Below, piece by piece: positions 17,019-26,301 of a stretch of DNA of 64,000 nucleotides. Every line of letters starts with the position of its first letter. The first letter of the stretch is position 1. The stretch covers positions 315,001-379,000 of the forward strand of contig WNDS01000005.1 in assembly GCA_009912235.1 (NCBI GenBank). Reading direction: 5' to 3'. Below the pieces are notes generated by a model that worked only from the letters and a program-made list of their open reading frames with translations, was not told where the DNA came from and made no database searches. The stretch comes from Stenotrophomonas maltophilia (GTDB lineage: Bacteria > Pseudomonadota > Gammaproteobacteria > Xanthomonadales > Xanthomonadaceae). Made by a program: the position numbers and the translations under genes.

Positions 17019-17100
17019 AGAATTAACAGGAATCGTCGGGCGTGTTGGCCAGATTAAGCGGATTCAGCCCGGAAATCGACGGTAGCGCTGTGAATAATGC
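17008..17100. promoter_or_regulatory. Divergent regulatory region with paired half-sites, regulator / mmsA
   Basis: CTGTGAATTATTC (minus strand, 17020-17008) and CTGTGAATAATGC (plus strand, 17088-17100) are nearly identical and face each other across 67 bases. The first overlaps the start codon of the regulator gene. The second lies 34 bases upstream of the mmsA ATG. The arrangement suggests a shared operator for autoregulation and operon control. Confidence 0.5.
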
Positions 17101-17133
17101 CAAGCATCTTTCGCACCCCGTGGGATTGTCGTC

Positions 17134-18639
17134 ATGACTGTTGCAGCGCCCCGTATCCGCATGCTGATCGATGCCCAGTTCGTTGAATCGGCCACTTCCC
17201 ACTGGCAGGACGTGATCAATCCGGCCACCCAGGACGTGCTGGCCCAGGTGCCGTTCGCCACCACCGGCGAAGTGGACGCGGCCGTTGCCGCCGCCAAGGA
17301 AGCCTTCAAGACCTGGCGCAAGACCCCGATCGGCACCCGTGCGCGCATCTTCCTGAAGTACCAGCAGCTGATCCGCGAGAACATGAGCGAGCTGGCCCAC
17401 ATCCTCACCGCCGAACAGGGCAAGACCCTGCCCGACGCCGAAGGCGATGTGTTCCGCGGCCTGGAAGTGGTCGAGCATGCTGCCGGCATCGGCAACCTGC
17501 AGCTGGACGAGCTGGCCAACAACGTGGCCAACGGCGTGGACACCTACAGCATCCTGCAGCCGCTGGGCGTGTGCGCCGGCATCACCCCGTTCAACTTCCC
17601 GGCGATGATTCCGCTGTGGATGTTCCCGATGGCCATTGCCACCGGCAACACCTTCATCCTCAAGCCGTCCGAACAGGACCCGATGGTGACCATGCGCCTG
17701 GTCGAACTGGCGCTGGAAGCCGGCATTCCGAAGGGCGTGCTGAACGTGGTCCACGGTGGCGAGGACGTGGTCAACGCCATCTGCGACCACCCGGACATCA
17801 AGGCCGTGTCGTTCGTGGGTTCCACCCGCGTCGGCACCCACGTCTACAACCGTGCCTCGCTGGCCGGCAAGCGCGTGCAGTGCATGATGGACGCCAAGAA
17901 CCACGCCGTGGTGCTGCCGGACGCCAACAAGGAACAGACCCTCAACGCGATGGTCGGCGCCGCCTTCGGTGCGGCCGGCCAGCGCTGCATGGCTGCCTCC
18001 ACCCTGGTGCTGGTCGGCGAAGCGCGCAACTGGGTGCAGGACCTGATGGCCAAGGCCAAGACCCTCAAGGTCAGCGGCGGCACCGTTTCCGGTACCGACG
18101 TCGGCCCGGTCATTTCCTGCAGCGCCCGCGAGCGCGTGGAAGGCCTGATCGCCTCGGGCGTGGAGCAGGGCGCCAAGCTGGTGCTCGACGGCCGCAACCC
18201 GCAGGTCGATGGCTTCGAGAAGGGCAACTTCGTCGGCCCGACCATCTTTGCCGGTGTCACCACCGACATGCGCATCTACCAGGAAGAAATCTTCGGGCCG
18301 GTGCTGGTCATCCTCGAAGCGGAAACGCTGGACGAGGCGATCGCCATGGTCAACAGCAACCCGAACGGCAACGGCACCGCGCTGTTCACCCAGTCCGGCG
18401 CCGCCGCGCGCAGGTTCCAGGAAGACATCGACGTTGGCCAGGTCGGCATCAACGTGCCGATTCCGGTGCCGGTGCCGCTGTTCTCCTTCACCGGTTCGCG
18501 TGCTTCCAAGCTGCGCGACCTGGGCCCGTATGGCAAGCAGGTGGTGCTGTTCTACACCTAGACCAAGATGGTCACCGCACGCTGGTTCGACGATGAAACG
18601 CTGAGCCACGGCGTCAACACCACCATCAGCCTGAAGTAA
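17134..18639 (+). pseudogene. mmsA: Methylmalonate-semialdehyde dehydrogenase, interrupted by in-frame TAG near the 3' end
   Basis: A CoA-acylating dehydrogenase of valine degradation (methylmalonate semialdehyde to propionyl-CoA). Visible are [25 protein letters not shown] and the catalytic Cys in GQRCMAAS. The frame stops at TAG 18559-18561 after KQVVLFYT but continues in frame as TKMVTARWFDDETLSHGV to a TAA at 18637-18639. That gives 501 codons, the normal family length. Homologues have Gln at the stop position (CAG), so a C-to-T change is likely. The truncated protein would lack the last 27 residues, which include part of the oligomer interface. It is the first gene of the valine operon. 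Confidence 0.85.
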
Positions 18640-18654
18640 GGGCGGGGAGCAGTC

Positions 18655-19821
18655 ATGAGCCACTCGATGACGACGGAACAGGACGAAGCGCAGCAGGCGT
18701 ACCGCGAAGCGGCGCGCGACTTCGCACAGGCCGAACTGGCGCCGCACGCCGCGCGATGGGATGCGGAGGGCATCTTTCCGCGCGAGGCGATCGCCAAGGC
18801 CGGTGAACTGGGCTTCTGTGGTCTGTACATGGACCCGGAAGTGGGCGGCAGCGGCCTGAGCCGCCTGGACGCCGCCGTCGTCATCGAGGAGCTCTCCAAC
18901 GTCGATCCGTCGACCGCGGCGTACATCAGCATCCACAACATGGCCTCGTGGATGGTGTCCAAGTGGGGCCAGGACAGCCTGCGCGAGGCGTGGGGCATCG
19001 ACCTGTGCTCGGGTAGCAAGCTGGCCTCGTACTGCCTGACCGAGCCGGGCGCCGGTTCCGATGCGGCCTCGCTGAAGACCACCGCCGTGCGCGATGGCGA
19101 TTTCTATGTTCTGAACGGCGCCAAGGCCTTCATCTCCGGCGCCGGGGCCACCGAGCTGCTGGTGGTGATGGCACGCACCGGCGGTGCCGGCGCGGGCGGT
19201 GTCAGCGCCATTGCGGTGCCGGCCGACCTGCCGGGCATCAGCTATGGCCGCAAGGAAGAGAAGATGGGCTGGAACAGCCAGCCCACCCGTGGCATCACCT
19301 TCGAAAACGTCCGCGTGCCGGTCAGCCACCTTCTGGGAGAGGAAGGCGGCGGCTTCAAGCTGGCGATGAAGGGGCTCGATGGCGGCCGCATCAACATCGC
19401 GGCCTGCTCGCTGGGCGCTGCACAGGGCGCATTGGACGCCGCGCGCCGCTACATGGGCGAGCGCCGCCAGTTCGGCAAGACCCTGTCCGAATTCCAGGCC
19501 CTGCAGTTCAAGCTGGCCGACATGGTCACCCAGCTGGTGGCCGCGCGGCAGATGGTGCACACCGCCGCGCGCAAGCTCGACGCCGGCGCCAGCGATGCCA
19601 ACGTGTGGTGCGCGATGGCCAAGCGCTTCGCCACCGATGCCGGCTTCACCATCTGCAACGAAGCGCTGCAGATCCACGGCGGCTACGGCTACATCCGCGA
19701 ATACCCGATCGAGCGCCTGCTGCGCGACAGCCGCGTGCACCAGATCCTGGAAGGCACCAACGAGATCATGCGGGTCATCGTTGCCCGCCACCTGCTCAAC
19801 ACCGAAGAGGAACTGCGATGA
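18655..19821 (+). CDS. Acyl-CoA dehydrogenase, probable isobutyryl-CoA dehydrogenase
   Basis: A 388-residue FAD enzyme expected to oxidise isobutyryl-CoA to methacrylyl-CoA in valine degradation. FAD/substrate motifs YCLTEPGAGSDAASLKT and ITFENVRVPVSHLLGEEG are present. The catalytic base Glu is in LEGTNEIMRVI near residue 370, and IHGGYGYIREYPIERLLRD is typical. The substrate is inferred from the operon: mmsA upstream, hydratase, hydrolase and mmsB downstream. The stop overlaps the next start (ATGA at 19818). The ATG at 18655 follows GGGGAGCAGTC. Confidence 0.92.
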   Translation: MSHSMTTEQDEAQQAYREAARDFAQAELAPHAARWDAEGIFPREAIAKAGELGFCGLYMDPEVGGSGLSRLDAAVVIEELSNVDPSTAAYISIHNMASWMVSKWGQDSLREAWGIDLCSGSKLASYCLTEPGAGSDAASLKTTAVRDGDFYVLNGAKAFISGAGATELLVVMARTGGAGAGGVSAIAVPADLPGISYGRKEEKMGWNSQPTRGITFENVRVPVSHLLGEEGGGFKLAMKGLDGGRINIAACSLGAAQGALDAARRYMGERRQFGKTLSEFQALQFKLADMVTQLVAARQMVHTAARKLDAGASDANVWCAMAKRFATDAGFTICNEALQIHGGYGYIREYPIERLLRDSRVHQILEGTNEIMRVIVARHLLNTEEELR

Positions 19822-20615
19822 AGGATCGGCGTACCCAGGAGCACGTGGGCCTGAAGGTCGAGGCCGATGGCCACACCGCCGTGGTCACCCTGCACAACCC
19901 GCCGGCGCACACCTGGACCGTGCACAGCCTGTCGGCCCTGCGCGACCTGGTGGGCGCACTCAACGCAGACCGCGGCATCTACGCGCTGGTGATCACCGGC
20001 GATGGCGAGAAGTTCTTCTCCGCCGGCGCCGACCTCAACCAGTTAGCCTCGGGCGACAAGGCTGCCGCACGCGAGGCCGCACGCCGTTTCGGTGAAGCCT
20101 TCGAAGCGCTGTCCGGCTTCCGTGGCGTGTCCATCGCCGCCATCAACGGCTACGCCATGGGTGGCGGCCTGGAATGCGCGCTGGCCTGCGACCTGCGCAT
20201 CATCGAAGACCATGCGCAGGTGGCGCTGCCGGAGGCCACCGTCGGCCTGCTGCCGTGCGCCGGTGGCACCCAGAACCTGCCGCGCCTGGTCGGCGAGGGC
20301 TGGGCCAAGCGCATGATCCTGCTGGGCGAGCGCATCAACGCTGAAACCGCCGTGCGGATTGGTCTTGCCGAAGAAAAGGTCGGCAAGGGTGAAGCCAAGG
20401 CACTGGCGCTGGAATGGGCGAAGAAGGCCGGCAAGCAGAGCCCGACCAGCATCGCCGCCTGCAAGGCCCTGGTGCAGTCCACCCGCACCGGCACCCATGC
20501 CGCCGCGCTGGTGGCCGAGCGCGAAGCCTTCGTTGATCTGTTCGACACCGCCGACCAGGTCGAGGGCGTGAGCGCCTTCCTGGAAAAGCGCGCCGCGCAG
20601 TGGAAGAACGCATGA
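19818..20615 (+). CDS. Enoyl-CoA hydratase (probable methacrylyl-CoA hydratase)
   Basis: A 265-residue crotonase-fold enzyme. The oxyanion-hole segment is KFFSAGADLNQ, and INGYAMGGGLECALACDLRI contains the second peptide NH. The two catalytic Glu positions are in GLECA and LPEATVGLLPCAGGT. In this operon it should hydrate methacrylyl-CoA to 3-hydroxyisobutyryl-CoA. Start and stop are coupled to its neighbours by ATGA overlaps, so translation is probably linked. Confidence 0.93.
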   Translation: MKDRRTQEHVGLKVEADGHTAVVTLHNPPAHTWTVHSLSALRDLVGALNADRGIYALVITGDGEKFFSAGADLNQLASGDKAAAREAARRFGEAFEALSGFRGVSIAAINGYAMGGGLECALACDLRIIEDHAQVALPEATVGLLPCAGGTQNLPRLVGEGWAKRMILLGERINAETAVRIGLAEEKVGKGEAKALALEWAKKAGKQSPTSIAACKALVQSTRTGTHAAALVAEREAFVDLFDTADQVEGVSAFLEKRAAQWKNA

Positions 20616-21787
20616 GCACCGACACCGCTGCCGACGACGCACCGGTGCTGTTCGAAGAGCGCGTGGCCGGCAACGGCACGCGCATCGGCATCGCCACGCT
20701 CAACGCGCCGCGCACGCTCAATGGCTTCTCGCTGCCGATGGCGCATCTGCTGCTGAAGCAGTTGAAAGCCTGGGCCGACGATGACGGCATCGGGCTGGTG
20801 GTGCTGCAGGGCGCCGGCGAAAAGGCGTTCTGCGCCGGCGGCGACCTGCACAGCCTGTACAAGAGCATGGTCGCCTTCCGCGAGGCCGGCCACAGCGACA
20901 TCCGCGAAAACGACTACGCCGCCGAATTCTTCGACGTCGAGTACCGCGTCGACTACCTCATCCACACCTACGCGAAGCCGATCCTGTGCTGGGGCCACGG
21001 CATCGTGATGGGCGGCGGCATCGGGCTGATGTCCGGCGCCAGCCACCGCGTGGTCAGCGAGCGTTCCAAGCTGGCCTTCCCGGAAATCACCGTCGGCCTG
21101 TTCCCGGACGTGGGCGGCAGCTGGCTGCTGCCGCGCGTGCCGGGCAAGGGCGGCCTGTTCCTGGCCCTCACCGGTGCGCTGCTGAACCCGGGTGATGCCA
21201 TCTACGCCGGTCTGGCCGACGTGCACGTGGCCGAAGAACGCCGCAGCGCGGTGTTCGATGCGCTGCTGCAGGTGGCCTGGTCGGGCGATGCCGCGCACAA
21301 CCACGCGCGGCTGGATCACCTGGTGCAGTCGCATGCCAGTGATGCGGCCACCGGCCCGTTGCTGGCCAATGCCGTGCAGGTCGATGCGCTGTGCGCAGGT
21401 GATGACCTGCCCGCGATCATCGACCGCATCGGCCAGCTGCAGACCGACGATGCCTGGCTGCAGGCTGCACAGAAGACCCTCGCCGCCGGTGCCCCCGGTT
21501 CGGCACGACTGGCCTTCGAACTGCAGCGCCGCAGCGCCGGCCAGGACCTGGCCGGCGTCTACCGCCTCGAATACATCACCGCACTGCACTGCGCCGCCCG
21601 GGGCGATTTCGCCGAAGGCATCCGCGCGCTGCTGATCGACAAGGACCGCACCCCGCACTGGAACCCGGCCAGCCTGGCCGAGGCCACTGCCGCGTGGGCC
21701 GGCACCTTCTTCGTTTCCCCCTGGGCCGACGCCGCGCACCCGCTGGCCGACCTGGGCACTCCGCTTGCTGAAAGGAGCCTTGCATGA
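20612..21787 (+). CDS. 3-Hydroxyisobutyryl-CoA hydrolase
   Basis: A 391-residue crotonase-superfamily hydrolase that removes CoA from 3-hydroxyisobutyryl-CoA. Motifs are KAFCAGGDLHSLYKS, GIVMGGGIGLMSGASHRVVSE and the family-specific PEITVGLFPDVGGSWLLPR, where the Glu and the Asp-Val-Gly-Gly-Ser mark hydrolases rather than hydratases. It overlaps both neighbours by four bases. The ATG at 20612 is preferred to an upstream alternative because of the ATGA coupling. Confidence 0.94.
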   Translation: MSTDTAADDAPVLFEERVAGNGTRIGIATLNAPRTLNGFSLPMAHLLLKQLKAWADDDGIGLVVLQGAGEKAFCAGGDLHSLYKSMVAFREAGHSDIRENDYAAEFFDVEYRVDYLIHTYAKPILCWGHGIVMGGGIGLMSGASHRVVSERSKLAFPEITVGLFPDVGGSWLLPRVPGKGGLFLALTGALLNPGDAIYAGLADVHVAEERRSAVFDALLQVAWSGDAAHNHARLDHLVQSHASDAATGPLLANAVQVDALCAGDDLPAIIDRIGQLQTDDAWLQAAQKTLAAGAPGSARLAFELQRRSAGQDLAGVYRLEYITALHCAARGDFAEGIRALLIDKDRTPHWNPASLAEATAAWAGTFFVSPWADAAHPLADLGTPLAERSLA

Positions 21788-22674
21788 GCCGCATTGCATT
21801 CATCGGGTTGGGCAACATGGGTGGCCCGATGGCCGCCAACCTGGTCAAGGGCGGGCACAGCGTCCGCGTGTTCGATCTGGTCCCGGCCGCGGTGCAGGCC
21901 GCTGTCGACGCCGGCGCCAGCGCGGCGGCCTCCGCGCGCGAAACCCTGGTCGACGCCGAGGTGGTCATTTCCATGCTGCCGGCCAGCCGCCACGTCGAAG
22001 GCGTGTACCTGGGCGACGACGGCATCCTGGCCGACATTCCGGCCGGTGCACTGGTCATCGACTGCAGCACGATCGCGCCGGCCAGCGCCCGCAAGGTCTC
22101 CGAAGCGGCCGCCGCACGCGGGCTGCAGATGATCGACGCGCCGGTCTCCGGCGGCACCGCCGGTGCACAGGGCGGCACGCTCACCTTCATCGTCGGCGGC
22201 GAAGAGGACGCGCTGGAACGTGCGCGCCCGGTGCTGCAGGCAATGGGCAAGAACATCTTCCACGTCGGTGCCAGCGGCGCCGGCCAGGTGGCCAAGCTGT
22301 GCAACAACATGGCGCTGGGCGTGATCATGGCCGTCACCGGCGAAGCCATCGCCCTGGGCGTGGCACACGGTCTGGACCCGAAGGTGCTGTCGCAGATGAT
22401 GGCGGTCAGCACCGGCCGCAGCTGGGCCACCGAAGTGTGCAACCCGCGGCCGGGCGTGCTGGAAAACGCCCCCGCCTCGCGCGGCTACAGCGGCGGTTTC
22501 GGCAGCGACCTGATGCTCAAGGACATGGGCCTGGCGGTGGAAGCGGCGATGAACGTCGGCGCCTCGATTCCGCTGGGTGAAGTGGCCCGCAACCTGTACT
22601 CGATGAACCACCAGGCCGGCCGTGGCAAGCTCGATTTCTCCAGCGTCGTGCAGCTCATCACGAGCGAGAAGTGA
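21784..22674 (+). CDS. mmsB: 3-Hydroxyisobutyrate dehydrogenase
   Basis: A 296-residue beta-hydroxyacid dehydrogenase that oxidises 3-hydroxyisobutyrate to methylmalonate semialdehyde, the substrate of MmsA. Visible are the NAD fold GLGNMGGPMAANLVKGG at residues 7-23, the substrate motif DAPVSGGTAGAQGG, and the catalytic Lys in GAGQVAKLCNNM. Length and motifs are standard. It is the last gene of the operon and is followed by a GTAG palindrome and a strong terminator. Confidence 0.96.
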   Translation: MSRIAFIGLGNMGGPMAANLVKGGHSVRVFDLVPAAVQAAVDAGASAAASARETLVDAEVVISMLPASRHVEGVYLGDDGILADIPAGALVIDCSTIAPASARKVSEAAAARGLQMIDAPVSGGTAGAQGGTLTFIVGGEEDALERARPVLQAMGKNIFHVGASGAGQVAKLCNNMALGVIMAVTGEAIALGVAHGLDPKVLSQMMAVSTGRSWATEVCNPRPGVLENAPASRGYSGGFGSDLMLKDMGLAVEAAMNVGASIPLGEVARNLYSMNHQAGRGKLDFSSVVQLITSEK

Positions 22675-22678
22675 CCTG

Positions 22679-22701
22679 GTAGTGCCGGCCGCTGGCCGGC
22701 A
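22679..22701 (+). repeat. SMAG-type GTAG palindrome
   Basis: GTAGTGCCGGCC-GCT-GGCCGGCA, starting 5 bases after the mmsB stop. Confidence 0.85.
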
Positions 22702-22734
22702 ACCTCATGCCCCCGTGCGGGACAACGAAGGTGG

Positions 22735-22793
22735 GATGGGCGGATGTCCGGTTTCGACCGGCATCCGCCCATTTCTTTTTATTTTGTTTTTTA
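22735..22793 (+). terminator. Strong Rho-independent terminator of the valine operon
   Basis: ATGGGCGGATG-T-CCGGT-TTCG-ACCGG-CATCCGCCCAT forms a 16-bp nearly perfect stem. It is followed by a T-rich tract (22772-22792, interrupted only by C, A and G) of unusual length for this GC-rich sequence. Confidence 0.93.
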
Positions 22794-22795
22794 TA

Positions 22796-22836
22796 GGGGT
22801 CAGATCCCTTTGCCGTTGGCGAAGGGGTCCGACCCC
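22796..22836. repeat. GGGGTC imperfect palindrome, copy 4 of 5
   Basis: GGGGTCAGATCCCTTTGCC pairs with GGCGAAGGGGTCCGACCCC. It lies directly after the valine-operon terminator and 20 bases from the ohr stop on the other strand. Confidence 0.75.
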
Positions 22837-22855
22837 GCAGCGACCCCTTGCCGCA

Positions 22856-23281
22856 TCAGGCGACGATCAGCGTCACGTCGATGTTGCCGCGGGCGGCGTT
22901 GGAGTACGGGCAGACGATGTGGGCCTTCTGCACCAGCTCTTCCACCTGCGCACGGTCCACGCCCGGCATGGTGATGGTCAGCTCGGCCTCGATGCCGAAG
23001 CCGGTCGGAATCTGGCCGATGCCCACGCGGCCGGTCACGGTGGTGTCGGCCGGCAGCGCGACCTTGGCCTGGCCGGCCACGAACTTCAGCGCGCCCAGGA
23101 AGCAGGCCGAATAGCCGGCAGCGAACAGCTGTTCCGGGTTGGTGCCCGGGCCGCCGGCGCCGCCCAGCTCAGGCGGGGTCGACAGCTGGATGTCCAGCAC
23201 GTTGTCGGAGGACACGGCACGGCCTTGGCGGCCGCCGGTTGCGGCGGCCTGGGCGGTGTACAGAGCCTTTTTGATGGACAT
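22856..23281 (-). CDS. ohr: Organic hydroperoxide resistance protein
   Basis: A 141-residue OsmC/Ohr-family thiol peroxidase that reduces organic and fatty-acid hydroperoxides, normally recharged by lipoylated proteins. The two redox cysteines are in [10 protein letters not shown] and [11 protein letters not shown], and [18 protein letters not shown] is the conserved loop with the helper residues. CAGGAG precedes the ATG at 23281. No ohrR regulator gene is adjacent. Confidence 0.95.
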   Translation of the reverse strand: MSIKKALYTAQAAATGGRQGRAVSSDNVLDIQLSTPPELGGAGGPGTNPEQLFAAGYSACFLGALKFVAGQAKVALPADTTVTGRVGIGQIPTGFGIEAELTITMPGVDRAQVEELVQKAHIVCPYSNAARGNIDVTLIVA

Positions 23282-23340
23282 CGGGATGCTCCTGGTCAGT
23301 GGGTGGGTGTTTCGATGGGTCTACTTTGCCCGGTTTCTAA

Positions 23341-23384
23341 GGACGATGGGTGATAGTTCGTCCTGCATAATTGATGCATCGTCC
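23341..23384. promoter_or_regulatory. Repeat-rich promoter region of ohr
   Basis: GGACGAT (23341), TTCGTCC (23357) and ATCGTCC (23378) are related half-sites. Within them TGCAT-AATTG-ATGCA (23364-23378) is a perfect 5-bp inverted repeat with an AATTG centre, as in sites bound by OhrR-type MarR repressors. It lies 60-100 bases upstream of ohr. Assignment to OhrR is inference. Confidence 0.4.
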
Positions 23385-23391
23385 TGATGGC

Positions 23392-24349
23392 CTAGATCGT
23401 CCACTCGCGGTCGGTGGTGAACATGATGGTCAGCCAGCGGTCCGGGGATTCCTCGCCCAGCGCCTCGCCGATCTGGTCGCGCAGGCGGTCCCAGTCGGCC
23501 AGCGGCCGTGGCGGGTCATCGGCGGGTACCACGAAGAACAGCTCGATCTGCTGGCCACGGCCGACCTGGGCGACATAGCTGCGGTGTTCGACGAAGCCTT
23601 CGCGCTCCACCACGCTGCGCGCCACCGCATCCACGTGCGCCTGCAGTTCCGGCGGCGTCACCAGCAGGATGCCGGGCAGCGCCTGGCGCACCGTGCCCAG
23701 CGGCGCGGCCATCACGAACACGCAGACCACCGCCAGGATGGCCGGGTCGATGTAGGGCCCCACCCAGCCCCAGCGCGTGCCGTGCAGCAGCGCGCCGCCG
23801 ACGAAGGCCGCCAGGTAGCACGCCGACATGCTGGCGGCGATCACCCAGTTCTTCGCATCCAGCGCGATGAACTCCGAGCCGATGCGGCGGTTGGCGCGGA
23901 TCACGAACAGCGCCAGCAGACTTTCGGCCAGCAGCGACAGCACGGCGAACCAGATGGCCGGCCCCAGCGCGATCACCCGCCCACCGGACATCAGCGCATC
24001 AATGGCATTGACGAAGGCATACAGCGCCGCGCCGATCATCAGTGTTCCGCTCACCCCCCAGCACGATCGGCTCCAGGTGCCAGAAGCCCATGGTGAAGCG
24101 CTGGTTGAGGCGTGACTGCAGCGCATCGGTCTGCGTGAACAGCGCGATCAGCCGCGCCACCAGCAGCGACAGCCAGGTCATCACCACATCGATCAGGCCG
24201 TAGATGCCGTCGAAGATGATCAGCGAGGAGTTGGCCAGCAGGCCGAACACCACCGCAGTGGCGGCCACCAGCAGCGAGGCGGCGATGGACAGGCGCAGTA
24301 CGCCCTGCTCGCTGCGGGGGTCGAAGAAGCGGGTCGAGGTCTCGGGCAT
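23392..24349 (-). pseudogene. Cation diffusion facilitator family transporter, frameshifted in a G6 tract
   Basis: An inner-membrane divalent-metal exporter of about 319 residues, split in two frames. The N-terminal part (from ATG 24349) covers RLSIAASLLVAATAVVFGLLANSSL, DGIYGLIDVVMTWLS (metal-site Asp) and GFWHLEPIVL. The second part resumes as GVSGTLMIGAALYAFVNAIDAL, with further membrane helices and a C-terminal cytoplasmic domain. The shift is at a run of six C on the plus strand (24054-24059). Five would restore a continuous protein. It is either a homopolymer sequencing error, a real mutation or slippage. Family membership is clear; the metal is not. Confidence 0.82.
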
Positions 24350-24561
24350 CCGTATTCCGGCAGACAGCGATGAGCCCCCATTTTGGCGGTTCCGCATGTC
24401 ACCCGCTGCACCTGGCGCGGCCACTGCGCAGATGAATCTGTTCAGCAGCACGTGTGCCAGCCACTGGGGTGATGTCGCTTCTGGCGCGTTCTTGTACGCA
24501 CCGCCGCCGGCTGGATGTTCCAGCCGCAGTGCGCGGCGTGCCACGCAGGGGAACAGGAGCA

Positions 24562-25458
24562 ATGAACAACAGGATGTTGACCGGGGCCGCGCTGCTGGCA
24601 GCGGCCGCCGTGGCCATCGTGGCCGTGTGGCCGCGCCCGGCACCGCCGGCCGCCGTGAGCGCAGTAGCGCCGGCCGTGCACGCTATCGGCACCGCGACGG
24701 CCGCGCCGCCCTCGCCGCCACGCGCTGCCGCACTGGAGGCAGCCGGCAAGATCGCGCCGGGCAGCTACCAGTCGCTCGGTGGCAAGGCCTACCAGGTGTT
24801 CCGCGGGCACGAGGTGCGTCCGCCGGGCAATGCGCTGGCTTACGTGCAGCAGCTGGCCACGCGTTCGGCCCGCGGCGATGCCACGGCCACCTACGAGATC
24901 TACCTGACCGTCAACGAATGCCGCACCTTCGCCTCCGACCGGGGCGACCAGCTGGCCGATTCGGCGCAGGCCCTCGGCGCCGGCGGTCCGTTCCTGCAGA
25001 AGTCCGAGCGCCTGCTGCAGGAATGCGAATCGCTGCTGCTCGACCGCGACGTGTTCCAGGACGACTGGCTGACCCGCGCGGCCGCGTAGGGATCGCAGGA
25101 AGCGATGCTGGTCTATGCCATGTCCCCGCACGAAGTGCTGGGCACGCTGCAGGACGCGATCAACGATCCCGAGCACGTGCTGGCGTGGAAACACAACGCC
25201 GCCGCCTATCTGAACGACCTCGCCAGCCAGGGCAACGTGTTCGCCCTCTCCGCCCTGTCCAACGCCTATGAGGATGGACGGGCCGTCGATGCCGACCCCG
25301 TGGCCGCCTATGCTTACAAGCGCGCGCTGCAGCGGGTCAACCCGGATTTCGTCTCGGACAGGACGATCAACGCGCTCGAAGAGCAACTCCCGGCGGGTGG
25401 TCTGGCACAGGCGAACGCCCTGGCCGACACCGTCTACAGAAACTGCTGCATCAGATGA
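24562..25458 (+). pseudogene. Sel1-like repeat protein, signal anchored, interrupted by in-frame TAG
   Basis: A 298-codon gene. The N terminus is a signal sequence or anchor (residues 4-22), then an Ala/Pro-rich linker, then helical repeats. After RAAA at 25087-25089 a TAG interrupts the frame, which continues as GSQEAMLVYAMSPHEVLG. ASQGNVFALSALSNAYEDGR, a Sel1-like repeat, follows. The ATG at 24562 has AGGAGC upstream. CAG to TAG would explain the stop. It lies 12 bases from the Gly-rich protein gene, so they probably form an operon. The molecular role is unknown; Sel1 repeats usually bind proteins. Confidence 0.72.
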
Positions 25459-25469
25459 TGGAGAAGGAA

Positions 25470-26042
25470 ATGAGAAAAGGAATGTTCGCGTCGGCAGCCA
25501 TTACCTCGGCGCTGGCGGGGGCGGTGCTGCTGGCATTCGCCGGTGGCGTGCAGGCAAAGAACGTTGGTACGTTCACCTGCAGCAACTGCCAGGTGGCCGT
25601 GCCGGTGCCGGACCCGGCCACGCAGGATGCGCTGCGTTACCAGGAGAACATCTTCAACGCGGCACGCCCGTTCAACTGGAATCCGCAGGGCATGAAGCCC
25701 GGTGACTCGATCACCATGTGCAACGGCCTGGTCTGCACCGAGTACGTGTACCGCGCCAAGAACCAGTACGAATCCGGCCAGGTGGTGTCCACCATCCTGC
25801 CGCCTGAAGCGATGGGCCCGTGGCGCGGCGGCACCGGCGGTGGTGGTGGCGGTGGCGGCGGCCACGGTGGTGGCAGCGGCACGGTCACCGTCGGCCCGAT
25901 CAGCAACCCCGGCAGTGGCGGTGGTGGTGGCACGGTCACGGTGGGCCCGATCAGCGGTGGCGGTGGCAGTGCCGGCGGCGGTGGCAGCGCACCGGGTACC
26001 GGCGGTGGCAAGAAGAAGCCGGTGCAGGAACGCGAGAAGTAA
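25470..26042 (+). CDS. Secreted glycine-rich protein with duplicated GTVTVGPIS segment
   Basis: A 190-residue protein with a clear signal peptide (cut after GGVQA). A conserved-looking middle holds two Cys pairs (FTCSNCQV and MCNGLVCTEY), and a C-terminal low-complexity tail of poly-Gly carries GTVTVGPIS twice, ending in a Lys-rich tip. AGAAGGA precedes the ATG at 25470. I do not recognise the family. The four cysteines suggest disulfides or metal binding in the periplasm, and the Gly-rich tail a flexible linker or surface contact. It follows the Sel1-like gene. Confidence 0.75.
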   Translation: MRKGMFASAAITSALAGAVLLAFAGGVQAKNVGTFTCSNCQVAVPVPDPATQDALRYQENIFNAARPFNWNPQGMKPGDSITMCNGLVCTEYVYRAKNQYESGQVVSTILPPEAMGPWRGGTGGGGGGGGGHGGGSGTVTVGPISNPGSGGGGGTVTVGPISGGGGSAGGGGSAPGTGGGKKKPVQEREK

Positions 26043-26301
26043 GCTGCACAGGCGTGGACTGCGGAGGGTTGCCCACGTGGCGGCCCTTCGCGGTTTGAGC
26101 CCACCGGCCGCATCCCGTAGACTGCCCCCCTTCCCACGCTTCGTCCTTGCCCTGCAGTGATCACGCCACCCTGACCCTTGCCATCCGCGTCGACGCCCGT
26201 CGACGGCTTCTGCCATGGCAGCCGGCCCGCCCGGCCCAGGAACCCGTGTTCTTTTCACTGCAGCGCCCTGCGGCCATCGCCGCGTGCGCGCGGAGCTTTC
26301 C

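Noticed and set aside
17023..19791. A 922-codon open frame on the minus strand across mmsA and the acyl-CoA dehydrogenase
   Set aside because: It runs opposite to clear enzyme genes, has a His/Gly/Ala-rich composition typical of antisense frames in GC-rich DNA, and shows no recognisable domain.
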